The notes under the pieces: generated by a model
Databases searched by the model: none
Seen by the model: only the letters and a program-made list of their open reading frames with translations
What the model was told of the DNA's origin: nothing
Part shown: one piece after another, positions 27,440 through 36,914 of the stretch
Layout of the letters: each line of letters opens with the position of its first letter
Numbering within the stretch: position 1 is the first letter of the stretch
Position numbers and translations under genes: made by a program
Assembly: GCA_002325375.1 (NCBI GenBank)
Contig: DCRZ01000009.1
Span: 344,156-408,155 of the forward strand
From: Rhodospirillaceae bacterium UBA1479
GTDB lineage: Bacteria > Pseudomonadota > Alphaproteobacteria > Rhodospirillales > Casp-alpha2
Reading direction: 5' to 3'
Length of the DNA: 64,000 nucleotides

Positions 27440-28345
27440 TTACGTTTCGGTCTGAAGAACAGCCCAATCCGGCTTGCGCGGCGTGACCTTGGCGCCCGCC
27501 GCCTCGAACGGGCCGGCCTCCAGATGCTCCAGACGGATCAAGGCAAGACCGCGTCCGCCCGATCCGGTGGCGGCGGTGGACCGAACCTCGCCCACTTCCT
27601 TGCCGTCCAGGGTAATCGGCGTGCCTGCCTCGGGCAGGGCGCCTTCGATCTCCACAGGCAGCAGGCGTTTCTTGATCAGTCCGCGGTACTTGGTGCGCGC
27701 CGTCAGTTCCTGGCCCATATAGCAGCCCTTTTTCCAGTCGACGCCGTTCAGCTCATCAAACCCGCTTTCCAGCAGGATCGACTTGTCGACCACCATATCG
27801 CGGCTGCCGTCGGGCACGCCCAGGCCCAGGCGCAGAAGATCGTAGGCCGTGCGGTCCCCGGTCGTCAGACCAAGTCCGCTCAGCGTGGCCTCGGCGCTGT
27901 CCGCAGGCAGAATGGCGCGCGCCCCCAGGGCCGTCAGGCGCGGGTCGACGAACAGCACGCCGCCGTCCTTGGCCTGCGCCGCGCCGGCGTCGGACCCCAG
28001 GATGTCTGCACCCGCTCCGCCGGGCAGGGCGGCGACACGCCATTGCTCGCTTTGGTCCTCGATCGTGACCTTGGCGCGCAATTTGTACAGCTTCAGGCGC
28101 TTGGCCAGATCGTCCAGGCGCGCACGCTCACCGTCCAGCAACAAGGTGCCGTCGGCCGTTTCGGCGATGAAGAAATCATGCAGGTACTTGCCCTGGGGCG
28201 TCAGCAGCGCCGCATGAATGGCATGCGTGGGGGTGACCTTGTTGATATCGTTGGAAATCAGCCCCTGAAGGAAGCTCCGCGCGTCGTCGCCGGTAAGGGC
28301 GAGCACGCCGCGGTCTTCAAGGACGACATAGGTCTGTTCAGTCAT
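27440..28345 (-). CDS. ygfZ: YgfZ/GcvT-like folate-binding protein
   Basis: This 301-residue protein carries the YgfZ signature KGCYMGQELTARTKYRG (about residues 213-229), including the reactive Cys, and LTGDDARSFLQGLISNDI near the start. YgfZ binds tetrahydrofolate and aids assembly or repair of certain iron-sulfur enzymes such as MiaB. ATG at 28345 gives MTEQTYVVLEDRGVLAL, the family-like start; an upstream extension looks non-coding. It diverges from the GT9 gene. Confidence 0.9.
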   Translation of the reverse strand: MTEQTYVVLEDRGVLALTGDDARSFLQGLISNDINKVTPTHAIHAALLTPQGKYLHDFFIAETADGTLLLDGERARLDDLAKRLKLYKLRAKVTIEDQSEQWRVAALPGGAGADILGSDAGAAQAKDGGVLFVDPRLTALGARAILPADSAEATLSGLGLTTGDRTAYDLLRLGLGVPDGSRDMVVDKSILLESGFDELNGVDWKKGCYMGQELTARTKYRGLIKKRLLPVEIEGALPEAGTPITLDGKEVGEVRSTAATGSGGRGLALIRLEHLEAGPFEAAGAKVTPRKPDWAVLQTET

Positions 28346-28526
28346 GTTCTGATCCCGAAAATGGATGGGTGCCGGTGCCCTGAATATGGGAGCCCCCAGC
28401 GGCCTAGGCAACAGGGGATGGTGGCCCTATAAGACGGGGGATGTATAAAATCGGCTGCAACCAGGGGATGGGCGGAAACCCGCCCATGAAATCGCCCGGC
28501 TGAAACAGCCCGAGAAACGATAGGTT

Positions 28527-29489
28527 ATGGCAAAAAGCATCCTGTTCGTCACGGCGACGCGGATCGGTGACGCGGTCCTGTCCATGGGGATTCTGGGCCG
28601 CTTGGTCCGGGATAACCCGGGGGCCCGTGTGACCGTCGCCTGCGGGCGGGCCGCAGCCCCCCTGTTCGATGCCGTGCCGGGCCTGGAGCGGGTCATTATC
28701 CTGGATAAAAAGCCCTATTCCCTGCATTGGCTGGGGTTGTGGGCGGAATGCGTCGGGCGGTGGTGGTCGATCCTGGTCGACCTGCGCAACGCGCCCCTGA
28801 CCTATCTGATCCCGGCCGCCCGGAAATTCCGCATGGGGCGCAAGGGGGCGGGCCACCGGCTTGAACGTTATGCCCAGGTCATGGGGATCACCGACGAGGT
28901 GCCGACGCCGACGATCTGGATAACCGATACGCACCGCGCCACGGCGGATCGCCTGATGCCCAAGGAACGCCCGATTTTGGCCATCGGCCCCACGGCCAAT
29001 TGGCAGGGCAAGACCTGGCCCCAGGACCGCTTTGCGGATTTGGTGGCGCGCCTGACTGGCGACCAGGGCCTCCTGCCTGGGGCGGCCGTTGCCGTGTTCG
29101 GCCATGAGACGGAACGGGGCTCCGTGCAGGATTTCCTGAACAGCATCCCGGAAGACCGGCGCATTGATCTGGTCGGGCGGATTTCCCTTCTCGAAGCCTA
29201 TGCCTGCCTGGAACGGGCATCGCTTTATGTCGGCAATGATTCCGGGTTGATGCATCTGGCGGCGGCGGCGGGCGTGCCGACCCTGGGGCTGTTCGGCCCC
29301 ACGCAGGATCAGTTGTACGGTCCTTGGGGCGGGCATTGCCGCGTCGTGCGTGCGGTCGCTTTCTCGGATATTTTCCCCCAGGACTATGACTGGGAAAACT
29401 CGCCGTCGCTGATGGACACACTCAGCGTCAATGCCGTCGCAGACGCGGCCCGCGACCTGTGGACGGAATGCAAGGAGGCGGCGTCGTGA
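28527..29489 (+). CDS. GT9 heptosyltransferase-like glycosyltransferase
   Basis: This 320-residue protein matches GT9 enzymes: SILFVTATRIGDAVLSMGIL at the start, and the nucleotide-sugar pocket YVGNDSGLMHLAAAAGVPTL followed by GLFGPT at about residues 234-260. These enzymes (WaaC/WaaF/WaaQ type) transfer heptose or related sugars to LPS core at the inner membrane. It opens a run of four glycosyltransferases, with the GT2 gene starting inside its stop codon (29486). Confidence 0.9.
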   Translation: MAKSILFVTATRIGDAVLSMGILGRLVRDNPGARVTVACGRAAAPLFDAVPGLERVIILDKKPYSLHWLGLWAECVGRWWSILVDLRNAPLTYLIPAARKFRMGRKGAGHRLERYAQVMGITDEVPTPTIWITDTHRATADRLMPKERPILAIGPTANWQGKTWPQDRFADLVARLTGDQGLLPGAAVAVFGHETERGSVQDFLNSIPEDRRIDLVGRISLLEAYACLERASLYVGNDSGLMHLAAAAGVPTLGLFGPTQDQLYGPWGGHCRVVRAVAFSDIFPQDYDWENSPSLMDTLSVNAVADAARDLWTECKEAAS

Positions 29490-30271
29490 CCGGCCCCCGG
29501 CTGTCCATCGTCGTTTGCGCCCATAACGAAGCGGCGCACCTGGCGGATTGCCTGGCAACCCTTGGCTTCGGGGACGAACTGGTCGTGTTGGCCGACAAAT
29601 GCACGGACGCGACCGCCGAGATCGCCCGCCGCTTCACCGACCGGGTGATCGAAGGCGCCTGGGACCCGGAAGGAACCCGCCGCAACGCGGCCATTGATGC
29701 CTGCACCGGCGATTGGGTGCTGGAGGTCGATGCCGACGAACGGGTGCCTGACGCCCTGGCCCGGGAAATCCGCGCCGTCATCGCAACCACCCCCCACGAT
29801 TGGCATGAAATCCTGGTCGACAATTACATCGGTGATCGGCTGGTGCGCTGGGGTTGGGGGGCAAGCTTCGGCAAGGCCGCCTATCCGGGCCTGTTCAGGA
29901 AGGGCGTCAAGCGCTGGGGCCCGCAGCGCGTCCATCCCGCCCTGACCTGGACCGGTGCCAAGGGGGCCATGCTGACCAATCGCCTGGATCATTACGTGGA
30001 CCGCAATGTGTCCGATATGCTCAAACGTCTCGACAGCTACACCACCGCGCGGGCGGCGGATCTGCGGGATACGGGCCAGATTGGCGGCTTCGCCAACAAC
30101 CTGCGCCGCTTCTTCACCCGCTTCTTCAAATGCTACGTGCGGCGCAAGGGCTACCGCGAAGGCGGCTACGGGTTCCTGATCGCACTTTGTGCCGGGCTCT
30201 ATCCGCTGATTTCACACCTCAAGGCGCGGCTTGAGGACGACAGCGGCAATCCGAAAAGCGGGGAGGCCTGA
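29486..30271 (+). CDS. GT2 family glycosyltransferase (WaaE/KdtX-like)
   Basis: This 261-residue protein begins with LSIVVCAHNEAAHLADCLAT, the GT2 nucleotide-binding start, and has the DxD-like VLEVDADERVPDAL near residue 80. The size and FGKAAYPGLFRKGVKRWGPQ region fit the KdtX/WaaE subgroup that modifies LPS core. GTG at 29486 is chosen because AAGGAGG lies about 8 bases upstream. It overlaps the GT9 stop and the next gene starts immediately after its stop. Confidence 0.88.
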   Translation: MTGPRLSIVVCAHNEAAHLADCLATLGFGDELVVLADKCTDATAEIARRFTDRVIEGAWDPEGTRRNAAIDACTGDWVLEVDADERVPDALAREIRAVIATTPHDWHEILVDNYIGDRLVRWGWGASFGKAAYPGLFRKGVKRWGPQRVHPALTWTGAKGAMLTNRLDHYVDRNVSDMLKRLDSYTTARAADLRDTGQIGGFANNLRRFFTRFFKCYVRRKGYREGGYGFLIALCAGLYPLISHLKARLEDDSGNPKSGEA

Positions 30272-31306
30272 ATGGCGCGTATCGTCCTGGCCGACGACGG
30301 CATTGAATTCGACGGCCGCACGCCCGAGGAGCGCCCCCTGGGCGGGGCGGAAAGCTCCCTCGTGTTTCTGATGGAAACCTTGGCGGCGCGCGGGCACGAG
30401 GTTTCTGTCCATAACAACTGTCAGGCCTCCCTGGTGCACAAGGGTGTGACCTGGGCCCCTCTGAAGGCGGGAATGCCGGACAAGGCGGACCTGTTCATCG
30501 CCAATCGGGGGGACAAGGTCCTGCCGCTCATGCCCAAGGCCGGGCGCACCGTGTTCTGGACCCATAATCCGGCGACCTACATGGTCAAGTGGCGATACCT
30601 CTCGAAACTTTGGAAGTACGCCGACGCCATCGTGTTCATCGGCGACTATCACGCGACGACCTATCCCCGTTGGTGCCCGGTCAAAAATCGCGTGGTCATT
30701 CCTTACGGTTTGCCCGACGATTTCTGCAATGCCCCGCCGGCCGCGGCCCCGCCGGGACCCCGCGCGGTGTTTTCCTCCAACCCGCTTCGCGGGCTTGATT
30801 GGCTGCTTGACCGCTGGTCCCGGGACATCCAACCCCGGGTGCCGGGGGCGGAATTGGTGCTGTTCACGGGGGCCGCCGTTTACGGCAGCGCCGGCGCGGC
30901 CAAGGCCGACCCCATGGCGAAAGTTCTCGACAAGGCTAAATCGTTGGAAGAAAAAGGGGTCCGATTGCCGGGTCCGGTGCCCAAGCAACGCCTCATCGAC
31001 GAATTCCGACAGGCCAGATGCATGCTTTATCGTGGTGACATCAACGAGACCTTTTGCATGGCCGTGGGCGAGGCCCAGGCCATGGGCATGCCCGCCGTGG
31101 TGACCGACCTGGGCTCCATGCGCGAACGGGTGATCGACGGTGAAACGGGCTTCGTCGCCCGCGACGACCAGGCCTTCGCCGATGCCGCCGTGAAACTGCT
31201 GACCGACGATGCCCTGTGGTCGGCGCAACAGGCGGCGGCACTTGAAAAGCAACGGTCCTGGCGTTGGCCCGAGGCGGCCGAAGCCTGGGAAAGGTTGCTG
31301 CCGTGA
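30272..31306 (+). CDS. GT4-type glycosyltransferase
   Basis: This 344-residue protein has the GT-B C-terminal domain of family 4, with ETFCMAVGEAQAMGMPAVVT and GSMRERVIDGETGFVA (about residues 257-295). The N-terminal domain has GGAESSLVFLMETLAARGHE, a typical GT4 acceptor-side helix. It starts next to the GT2 stop codon (TGAATG). It is likely to add a sugar to the same surface glycan as its neighbours; donor and acceptor are unknown. Confidence 0.88.
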   Translation: MARIVLADDGIEFDGRTPEERPLGGAESSLVFLMETLAARGHEVSVHNNCQASLVHKGVTWAPLKAGMPDKADLFIANRGDKVLPLMPKAGRTVFWTHNPATYMVKWRYLSKLWKYADAIVFIGDYHATTYPRWCPVKNRVVIPYGLPDDFCNAPPAAAPPGPRAVFSSNPLRGLDWLLDRWSRDIQPRVPGAELVLFTGAAVYGSAGAAKADPMAKVLDKAKSLEEKGVRLPGPVPKQRLIDEFRQARCMLYRGDINETFCMAVGEAQAMGMPAVVTDLGSMRERVIDGETGFVARDDQAFADAAVKLLTDDALWSAQQAAALEKQRSWRWPEAAEAWERLLP

Positions 31307-32337
31307 AGGTGATGCAGGCCATGGCGGGGGCGGAATTCGGCGGTGCCGAAGCGTTCTTCGTCCGCCTTGTCCGCGCCCTGCACCGCGCCGGGCTGGAGCA
31401 GCGCGTGCTGATCCGTGAGAACAAGGCCCGCGCGAATTCCCTGCGCGACGCCGGGATCGAGCCCTTGGAACTGCCGTTCGGGGGCATGCTCGACCGTCGC
31501 ACGCCGCGCGCCTTCAAACACGAGATCAAGACGTTCCAACCGCAGATCGTCATGACCTGGATGAACCGGGCCAGCAAGATGTGCCCCAAGGGCGATTTCG
31601 TCCAGGTCGGCCGATTGGGAGGTTATTACGACCTGAAATACTACCGCACCTGTGACCACCTGATCGGCAACACGGAAGACATCGTCAGCCATATCGTCGG
31701 CCAGGGGTGGGACAAAAGCCGGGCCCATTACCTGCCCAATTTCGTGTCCGAGGATCAGGCCGAGCCGCTCAGCCGCCGGTCCCTCTACACGCCTGAAAAT
31801 GCCGTCCTGATCCTGGCCCTCGGCCGGCTGCACGAAAACAAGGGCTTCGACGTGCTGCTGCGCGCCATGGCGCGGGTGCCCAACACCTATCTGTGGCTGG
31901 CCGGTGACGGCCCCTTGCGGGAAAGCCTGGAAAAGCAGGCGGAAGACCTGGGCATCAAGCCGCGCGTGCGGTTCCTTGGATGGCGCGAAGACACGGCGGA
32001 ACTGTTCGCCGCCTGCGACCTGTTCGTCTGCCCGTCACGGCACGAACCGCTGGGCAACGTGGTGCTGGAGGCCTGGGCCCAGGGGGTTCCGGTGATCGCG
32101 GCCGACAGCATGGGCCCGGGCACCCTGATCGATCATATGGACTCCGGCATTCTGGTGCCGGTCGACGATTCAGACGCCCTGGCCCGCGCCGTGCGTGCGG
32201 TGATCGACGATTACGAATTGGCGGACCATATCGCCCGACGCGGCCGCGAGGTTTATGAAGATAGATTCACGGAAGGCCAGGTCGTGCAGCGTTATCTGGA
32301 CTTTTTTCAATCGATTGTTACCAATCGGGAAAACTGA
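31303..32337 (+). CDS. GT4-type glycosyltransferase
   Basis: This 344-residue GT-B enzyme has GRLHENKGFDVLLRAMARVP in the donor domain and the EX7E-type motif SRHEPLGNVVLEAWAQGVPV at about residue 247. The N-terminal domain opens QAMAGAEFGGAEAFFVRLVR. GTG at 31303 overlaps the end of the preceding GT4 gene. It is the last of the four consecutive glycosyltransferases; asnB follows after 14 bases. Confidence 0.9.
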   Translation: MKVMQAMAGAEFGGAEAFFVRLVRALHRAGLEQRVLIRENKARANSLRDAGIEPLELPFGGMLDRRTPRAFKHEIKTFQPQIVMTWMNRASKMCPKGDFVQVGRLGGYYDLKYYRTCDHLIGNTEDIVSHIVGQGWDKSRAHYLPNFVSEDQAEPLSRRSLYTPENAVLILALGRLHENKGFDVLLRAMARVPNTYLWLAGDGPLRESLEKQAEDLGIKPRVRFLGWREDTAELFAACDLFVCPSRHEPLGNVVLEAWAQGVPVIAADSMGPGTLIDHMDSGILVPVDDSDALARAVRAVIDDYELADHIARRGREVYEDRFTEGQVVQRYLDFFQSIVTNREN

Positions 32338-32351
32338 CGTAAGATCATCCC

Positions 32352-34130
32352 ATGTGCGGTATCGCAGGCATCATGACACGAGACGGCTCCGCCCCGCCGG
32401 CGGGGGTTCTCGACGCGCTGGCCGTTGCCTTGGCCCATCGCGGGCCTGACGGCCACGGCCGTCATGTCGACGGCGATGTGGGCCTGGTCCAGACGCGGTT
32501 GGCGATCATTGACCTGGAAACGGGCGATCAACCGATCGCCGCCAAGGGGCCCGACGGCAACGAGGCGGTCCTGGTCGCCAACGGCGAAATCTATAATTAC
32601 GTCGAGGTCAAGTTGGACCTGGGCCGGGTGCCGTTCAAAACGCGGTCCGACTGCGAGGTCCCGCTGCAGCTTTACCTGCGCGAGGAACTGGGCTTCACCG
32701 ACCATCTGCGCGGCATGTACGCCATCGCCATTCACGACCGTGCGCGCGGCCGCCTGGTGCTGACCCGCGACCCGTTCGGGATCAAGCCGTTGTATTTCAC
32801 CCAGTCGGGGTCGGCCTTCGCCTTCGCGTCGGAACCGCAGGCGCTGATCCGCGCCGGGCTGGCGACGGCGCGCCTCAATCCCATGGCGCGGGACGAGATG
32901 CTGCAGATGCAGTTCTCCTCCGGCCGGGAAACGCCCTTCGCCGGGATTGAACGGGTGTTGCCGGGGGAAACCCTGATCGTCGAGAAGGGCCGGGTGATTG
33001 GGCGCAACCGGATGTCGGCCCTGCCTGAAGGCCCGCCCAAGGGCCTGGGCCGGTCGGATGCCCTGATGCGGCTTGATGATCTGCTGGATGACGCGGTCGG
33101 GGTGCATCAGCGCTCTGATGTGCCTTACGGCATGTTTTTTTCCGGGGGCATCGATTCCACGGTCCTGTTGGCGATGATGTCGCGCCTGAACGAACGGCCC
33201 GTGACCGCCTTCACCGCCGGATTCTCGGGCACACAGGTCCATGACGAACGGGCCTTGGCCCGCGAGATCGCGGCCCATGTGGGCGCCGACCATCACGAGG
33301 TCGAATTCGGGGCCGCGGATTTCTGGGACCTGTTGCCGGAGATCGCCGCCGCCGTTGACGATCCGGCGGCCGATTATGCGGTGCTGCCGAGCTATAAACT
33401 GGCGCGCACGGCCCGCGCGGCGGGGATCAAGGTGATCCTGTCCGGTGAGGGCGGGGACGAGGTGTTCGCCGGCTACGGCCGCTATCGCCGGGCCACGCGC
33501 TGGCGCCTGCTGGGCGGCCGCCCCATGCGCGAACGGGGGGCGTTGGAGGGCCTGGGCGTCCTGCGCGAGGAATCCCGCGCCTGGCGGGGCGGTATCGAGA
33601 TGGCCGGGGAAGAGGCCCAGGGCAAGGGCTGGACGCCCCTGCAGCGGGCCCAGGCCGTGGATATGGCCGACTGGCTGCCCAATGATCTTCTGACCAAGCT
33701 GGACCGCTGCCTGATGGCCCATGGGGTCGAGGGCCGGGTGCCGTTCCTGGACCCCAAGCTGGCGGCCTTCGGCTTCGGCCTGCCGGACGGGCTGAAAGTT
33801 CGGCGGGGGCGTGGCAAATGGCTGCTTCGCAAATGGTTGGAAAAGGTCGTGCCGATGGCCCGGCCGTTCGCCGCCAAGCGCGGCTTCACCGTGCCCGTGG
33901 GCGAATGGATCGTGGCCGAGGGCCGGCGTCTGGGGCCGCTTGTCGCGGCCCAGGCGGGGGTCGCCGAAATCTGCCGTCCGGACGCGGTCGCCAGCCTGTT
34001 CCGAAATGCCGGAAAGCGCGAAATGCAGGCCGCCTGGACGTTGTTATTTTACGCCGTCTGGCACCAACACCACATCCTGGGCGGGGTGCCCAAGGGCGGC
34101 GTCCTCGAAGTTTTGGGAGAGGCCGTCTAA
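32352..34130 (+). CDS. asnB: asparagine synthase (glutamine-hydrolysing)
   Basis: This 592-residue protein starts MCGIAGIM, with Cys2 as the glutaminase nucleophile, and has the ATP-pyrophosphatase motif FFSGGIDSTVLLAM near residue 262. ILSGEGGDEVFAGYGRYRR and MAHGVEGRVPFLDPKL are AsnB markers. The family makes asparagine or amidates glycan and peptide substrates. Position at the end of a glycosyltransferase operon is common for AsnB homologues that amidate surface sugars, so a dedicated role is possible. pyrC starts 3 bases after its stop. Confidence 0.92.
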   Translation: MCGIAGIMTRDGSAPPAGVLDALAVALAHRGPDGHGRHVDGDVGLVQTRLAIIDLETGDQPIAAKGPDGNEAVLVANGEIYNYVEVKLDLGRVPFKTRSDCEVPLQLYLREELGFTDHLRGMYAIAIHDRARGRLVLTRDPFGIKPLYFTQSGSAFAFASEPQALIRAGLATARLNPMARDEMLQMQFSSGRETPFAGIERVLPGETLIVEKGRVIGRNRMSALPEGPPKGLGRSDALMRLDDLLDDAVGVHQRSDVPYGMFFSGGIDSTVLLAMMSRLNERPVTAFTAGFSGTQVHDERALAREIAAHVGADHHEVEFGAADFWDLLPEIAAAVDDPAADYAVLPSYKLARTARAAGIKVILSGEGGDEVFAGYGRYRRATRWRLLGGRPMRERGALEGLGVLREESRAWRGGIEMAGEEAQGKGWTPLQRAQAVDMADWLPNDLLTKLDRCLMAHGVEGRVPFLDPKLAAFGFGLPDGLKVRRGRGKWLLRKWLEKVVPMARPFAAKRGFTVPVGEWIVAEGRRLGPLVAAQAGVAEICRPDAVASLFRNAGKREMQAAWTLLFYAVWHQHHILGGVPKGGVLEVLGEAV

Positions 34131-34133
34131 TCC

Positions 34134-35180
34134 GTGACTAACCAACAGACTCTGACCCTCCGCCGGCCCGACGACTGGCATGTGCATTTCCGCGACAGCG
34201 CCATGATGGCCGCCGTGGTGCCGTTCACGGCGCGCCAGATGGCCCGCGCCATCGTCATGCCCAACCTGGTGCCGCCGGTGACCACGGCGGCCCTGGCCGC
34301 AGCCTACCGCGACCGTATCCTGGCCGCCGTGCCGGACGGCGTCGACTTCACACCCTTGATGACGGCCTACCTGACCGATAACACGGACCCGGACGATCTG
34401 GCCGCCGGGTTCCGGGACGGCGTGCTGACGGCGGTGAAGTACTATCCCGCCGGGGCCACGACCAATTCGGACAGTGGTGTCACGTCCATCGACAATGTCT
34501 ATCCCGTGTTGGAACGCATGGCCGAGATCGGCATGCCGCTATTGGTTCATGGCGAGGTCACGGATGCGGACGTCGACGTGTTCGACCGCGAGGCCGTGTT
34601 CATCGAGCGCACCCTGGCCCCCCTGGCGGCGCGCCTGCCGGGCCTCAAGATCGTGTTCGAACACATCACCACGGCGGACGCCGTGGCCTTCGTCGAAGGG
34701 GCGGGGGCAAACGTGGCGGCCACGGTCACGGCCCATCACCTGGTCATCAACCGCACGGACATCTTCCGGGGCGGCATCCGCCCACATCTCTACTGCCTGC
34801 CCATCGCAAAACGTGAGGCCCACCGCCAGGCCCTGGTCAAGGCCGCGACCTCGGGCAATGCCAAGTTCTTCTTAGGGACCGACACGGCGCCCCATGCGGC
34901 CCATGCCAAGGAAACGGCCTGCGGCTGCGCCGGTATCTTTTCCGCCCCGGCGGCGATCGAGGTCTATGCCGAAGTGTTCGACAAGGCGGGGGCGCTGGAC
35001 AAGCTGGAAGCCTTTGCCTCCCTCAACGGCCCGGCCTTCTACGGCCTGCCCGTGAACGACGCGACGATTACCCTGGTGCGCCAGCCCTGGACCCAGCCTG
35101 AAGCCGTGGACCTGCCGGGCGGCGACCGCCTGGTTTCCTTCCGCGGCGGGGAAACGCTTTCCTGGCGGCTGGTGGCCTGA
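34134..35180 (+). CDS. pyrC: dihydroorotase (type II)
   Basis: This 348-residue enzyme converts carbamoyl-aspartate to dihydroorotate in pyrimidine synthesis. Metal ligands: HVHF near the N-terminus (DDWHVHFRDSAMM), the carboxylated Lys in LTAVKYYPAGATTNSD, HGEV and EHIT, and the catalytic Asp in GTDTAPHAAHAKE. Length and motif order match class II (E. coli-type) enzymes. Start is GTG at 34134, 3 bases after asnB. Confidence 0.96.
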   Translation: MTNQQTLTLRRPDDWHVHFRDSAMMAAVVPFTARQMARAIVMPNLVPPVTTAALAAAYRDRILAAVPDGVDFTPLMTAYLTDNTDPDDLAAGFRDGVLTAVKYYPAGATTNSDSGVTSIDNVYPVLERMAEIGMPLLVHGEVTDADVDVFDREAVFIERTLAPLAARLPGLKIVFEHITTADAVAFVEGAGANVAATVTAHHLVINRTDIFRGGIRPHLYCLPIAKREAHRQALVKAATSGNAKFFLGTDTAPHAAHAKETACGCAGIFSAPAAIEVYAEVFDKAGALDKLEAFASLNGPAFYGLPVNDATITLVRQPWTQPEAVDLPGGDRLVSFRGGETLSWRLVA

Positions 35181-35263
35181 CTCAAGACCCCGAAAAATAC
35201 TTTCAACCAGCCTATTTTTTCCCTTAAAGTTGTGTCCCAAGAGGGTGCCAAGGGGATCAAACC

Positions 35264-35794
35264 ATGCGGCGTACGTTGCGGATCGTACTCATCTGCGGCC
35301 TGCTGACCGGCTGCGCCGGTGCGGGACAATTGAACGATCTCCAATTTTGGGCGGGCCGTCCGGATTCCTTGTCCGAATGTTATCAGCGCGTTGACTCGCA
35401 TTTTAATCCCTCCTTCGCTGAAACAATCCTGTTCGTCGGTGTGCTAGGGCTGGTGGGGCGCTCGATCCAGGAAGGCATGGGCGGCCGAGATTCCGCCTAT
35501 GAAGATTGCCGGGCTGAATACGCGTCGGACGGATCGGCCCCAGCATCCCGCGCGAATGCGGCATCGGCCTTGACCACCGAAGATCGATCAGTGCCGACGA
35601 TCGATCAGATGGAACGCCAGACCGCCCGGACCGGCGGTTATGGCCGTGCGGCACCCGAAGTCCGCTACGTTCCGCCGCCGCGTCCGGACTACGCAACGTC
35701 ACCGGTGCGTGGGTCGGCCTTTTCCACGGTCCGGGGATTTGATTACGGTGACACGGGATGCCGGATGAAAGGCGCCATCTATTCCGTCTGCTAA
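35264..35794 (+). CDS. predicted lipoprotein, unknown function
   Basis: This 176-residue protein has a lipoprotein signal (RTLRIVLICGLLTGCAGAG; lipobox LTGC, Cys17). The mature part has a hydrophobic stretch (AETILFVGVLGLVGRSI) and Pro/Ser-rich segments with VRYVPPPRPDYATSPV. Cysteines include a final SVC. No domain is recognised. It is transcribed alone, between pyrC and the AcuI-like gene. Confidence 0.7.
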   Translation: MRRTLRIVLICGLLTGCAGAGQLNDLQFWAGRPDSLSECYQRVDSHFNPSFAETILFVGVLGLVGRSIQEGMGGRDSAYEDCRAEYASDGSAPASRANAASALTTEDRSVPTIDQMERQTARTGGYGRAAPEVRYVPPPRPDYATSPVRGSAFSTVRGFDYGDTGCRMKGAIYSVC

Positions 35795-35897
35795 TTCCAC
35801 CCGGCGGTTTCGCTCCCCCGTTGACCCGGGGCGGGGGCTTCTCTACACCCATTAACAACCCATCCATACCGAACCACCGATCCCGGGAGGCTCCCTC

Positions 35898-36893
35898 ATG
35901 CCCACGTTCAAAGGACTCATGCTCGAAGAAACCGACGGCAAGGTTTCGTCGTCCCTTCAGGACATCGACGACGCCCGCCTGCCCGAAGGCGACGTCACCG
36001 TCGCCGTCAAATATTCCACCGTGAATTACAAGGACGGCATGGTCATCAACGGCCTGGGCCGCCTGGTGCGGGATTATCCGCATGTCTCCGGCATCGATTT
36101 TTCCGGCGTGGTCGAGGCTTCCGACAATCCAGACTACAAGCCGGGCGACGAGGTCATCCTGACCGGCTGGCGCGTGGGCGAGGTTCATTGGGGCGGCCAT
36201 GCCCAGAAGGCCAGGGTCAAGGGCGATTGGCTGGTGCCGATGCCCAAGGGATTGGACCTCAAGCGCGCCATGGCCGTGGGCACGGCGGGCTTCACGGCCA
36301 TGCTGGCGATCATGACGTTGGAAGACCACGGCCTGACGCCGGAAAACGACGGCGAGGTGCTGGTCACCGGCGGCTCCGGCGGGGTCGGCTCCGTCGCCAC
36401 GTCGATCCTGGCCAATCTGGGATATCGGGTCGCGGCCTCCACCGGCAGCCCGGAGTCCCACGCCTATCTGAAGGACCTGGGCGCGACGACCATCGTCGAC
36501 CGGGCCGAACTGGAAGAAGCGCCCAAGGGGCCGCTTGCCCGCGAACGCTGGTCCGGGGCCATCGACAACGTCGGCGGGGTGACCCTGCACACGGTGCTGG
36601 CGACCCTCAAGTACTGGGGCACCTGCGCGTCGGTCGGCAATGCCGGCTCGTTCAAGCTGGAAACCACGGTGCTGCCGTTCCTGTTGCGCGGCATCAACCT
36701 GTGCGGCATCGACAGCGCCACCTGCCCCAGGGACCGGCGCATCATCGCCTGGAACCGCATCGCCCGGGACCTGCCGCTCGACAAGCTGGACGCGCTGACG
36801 GAAACGGCCGGTTTGAGCGATCTGCCCGACCTTGCCGGCAAGATCCTCAAGGGTCAGCTGCGCGGGCGCACGGTGATCGACGTCAATTCCTGA
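35898..36893 (+). CDS. acuI: acrylyl-CoA reductase-type MDR oxidoreductase
   Basis: This 331-residue zinc-independent medium-chain reductase matches the YhdH/AcuI group: NYKDGMVINGLGRLVRDYPH and GIDFSGVVEAS in the catalytic domain, then the nucleotide-binding VLVTGGSGGVGSVATSILAN near residue 152. AcuI reduces acryloyl-CoA to propionyl-CoA with NADPH; other roles are possible. It is followed by the isocitrate lyase/PEP mutase family gene 21 bases later, suggesting a C3-acid metabolic pair. Confidence 0.9.
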   Translation: MPTFKGLMLEETDGKVSSSLQDIDDARLPEGDVTVAVKYSTVNYKDGMVINGLGRLVRDYPHVSGIDFSGVVEASDNPDYKPGDEVILTGWRVGEVHWGGHAQKARVKGDWLVPMPKGLDLKRAMAVGTAGFTAMLAIMTLEDHGLTPENDGEVLVTGGSGGVGSVATSILANLGYRVAASTGSPESHAYLKDLGATTIVDRAELEEAPKGPLARERWSGAIDNVGGVTLHTVLATLKYWGTCASVGNAGSFKLETTVLPFLLRGINLCGIDSATCPRDRRIIAWNRIARDLPLDKLDALTETAGLSDLPDLAGKILKGQLRGRTVIDVNS

Positions 36894-36914
36894 TTTCAGG
36901 CCGGGAGCACGGAC

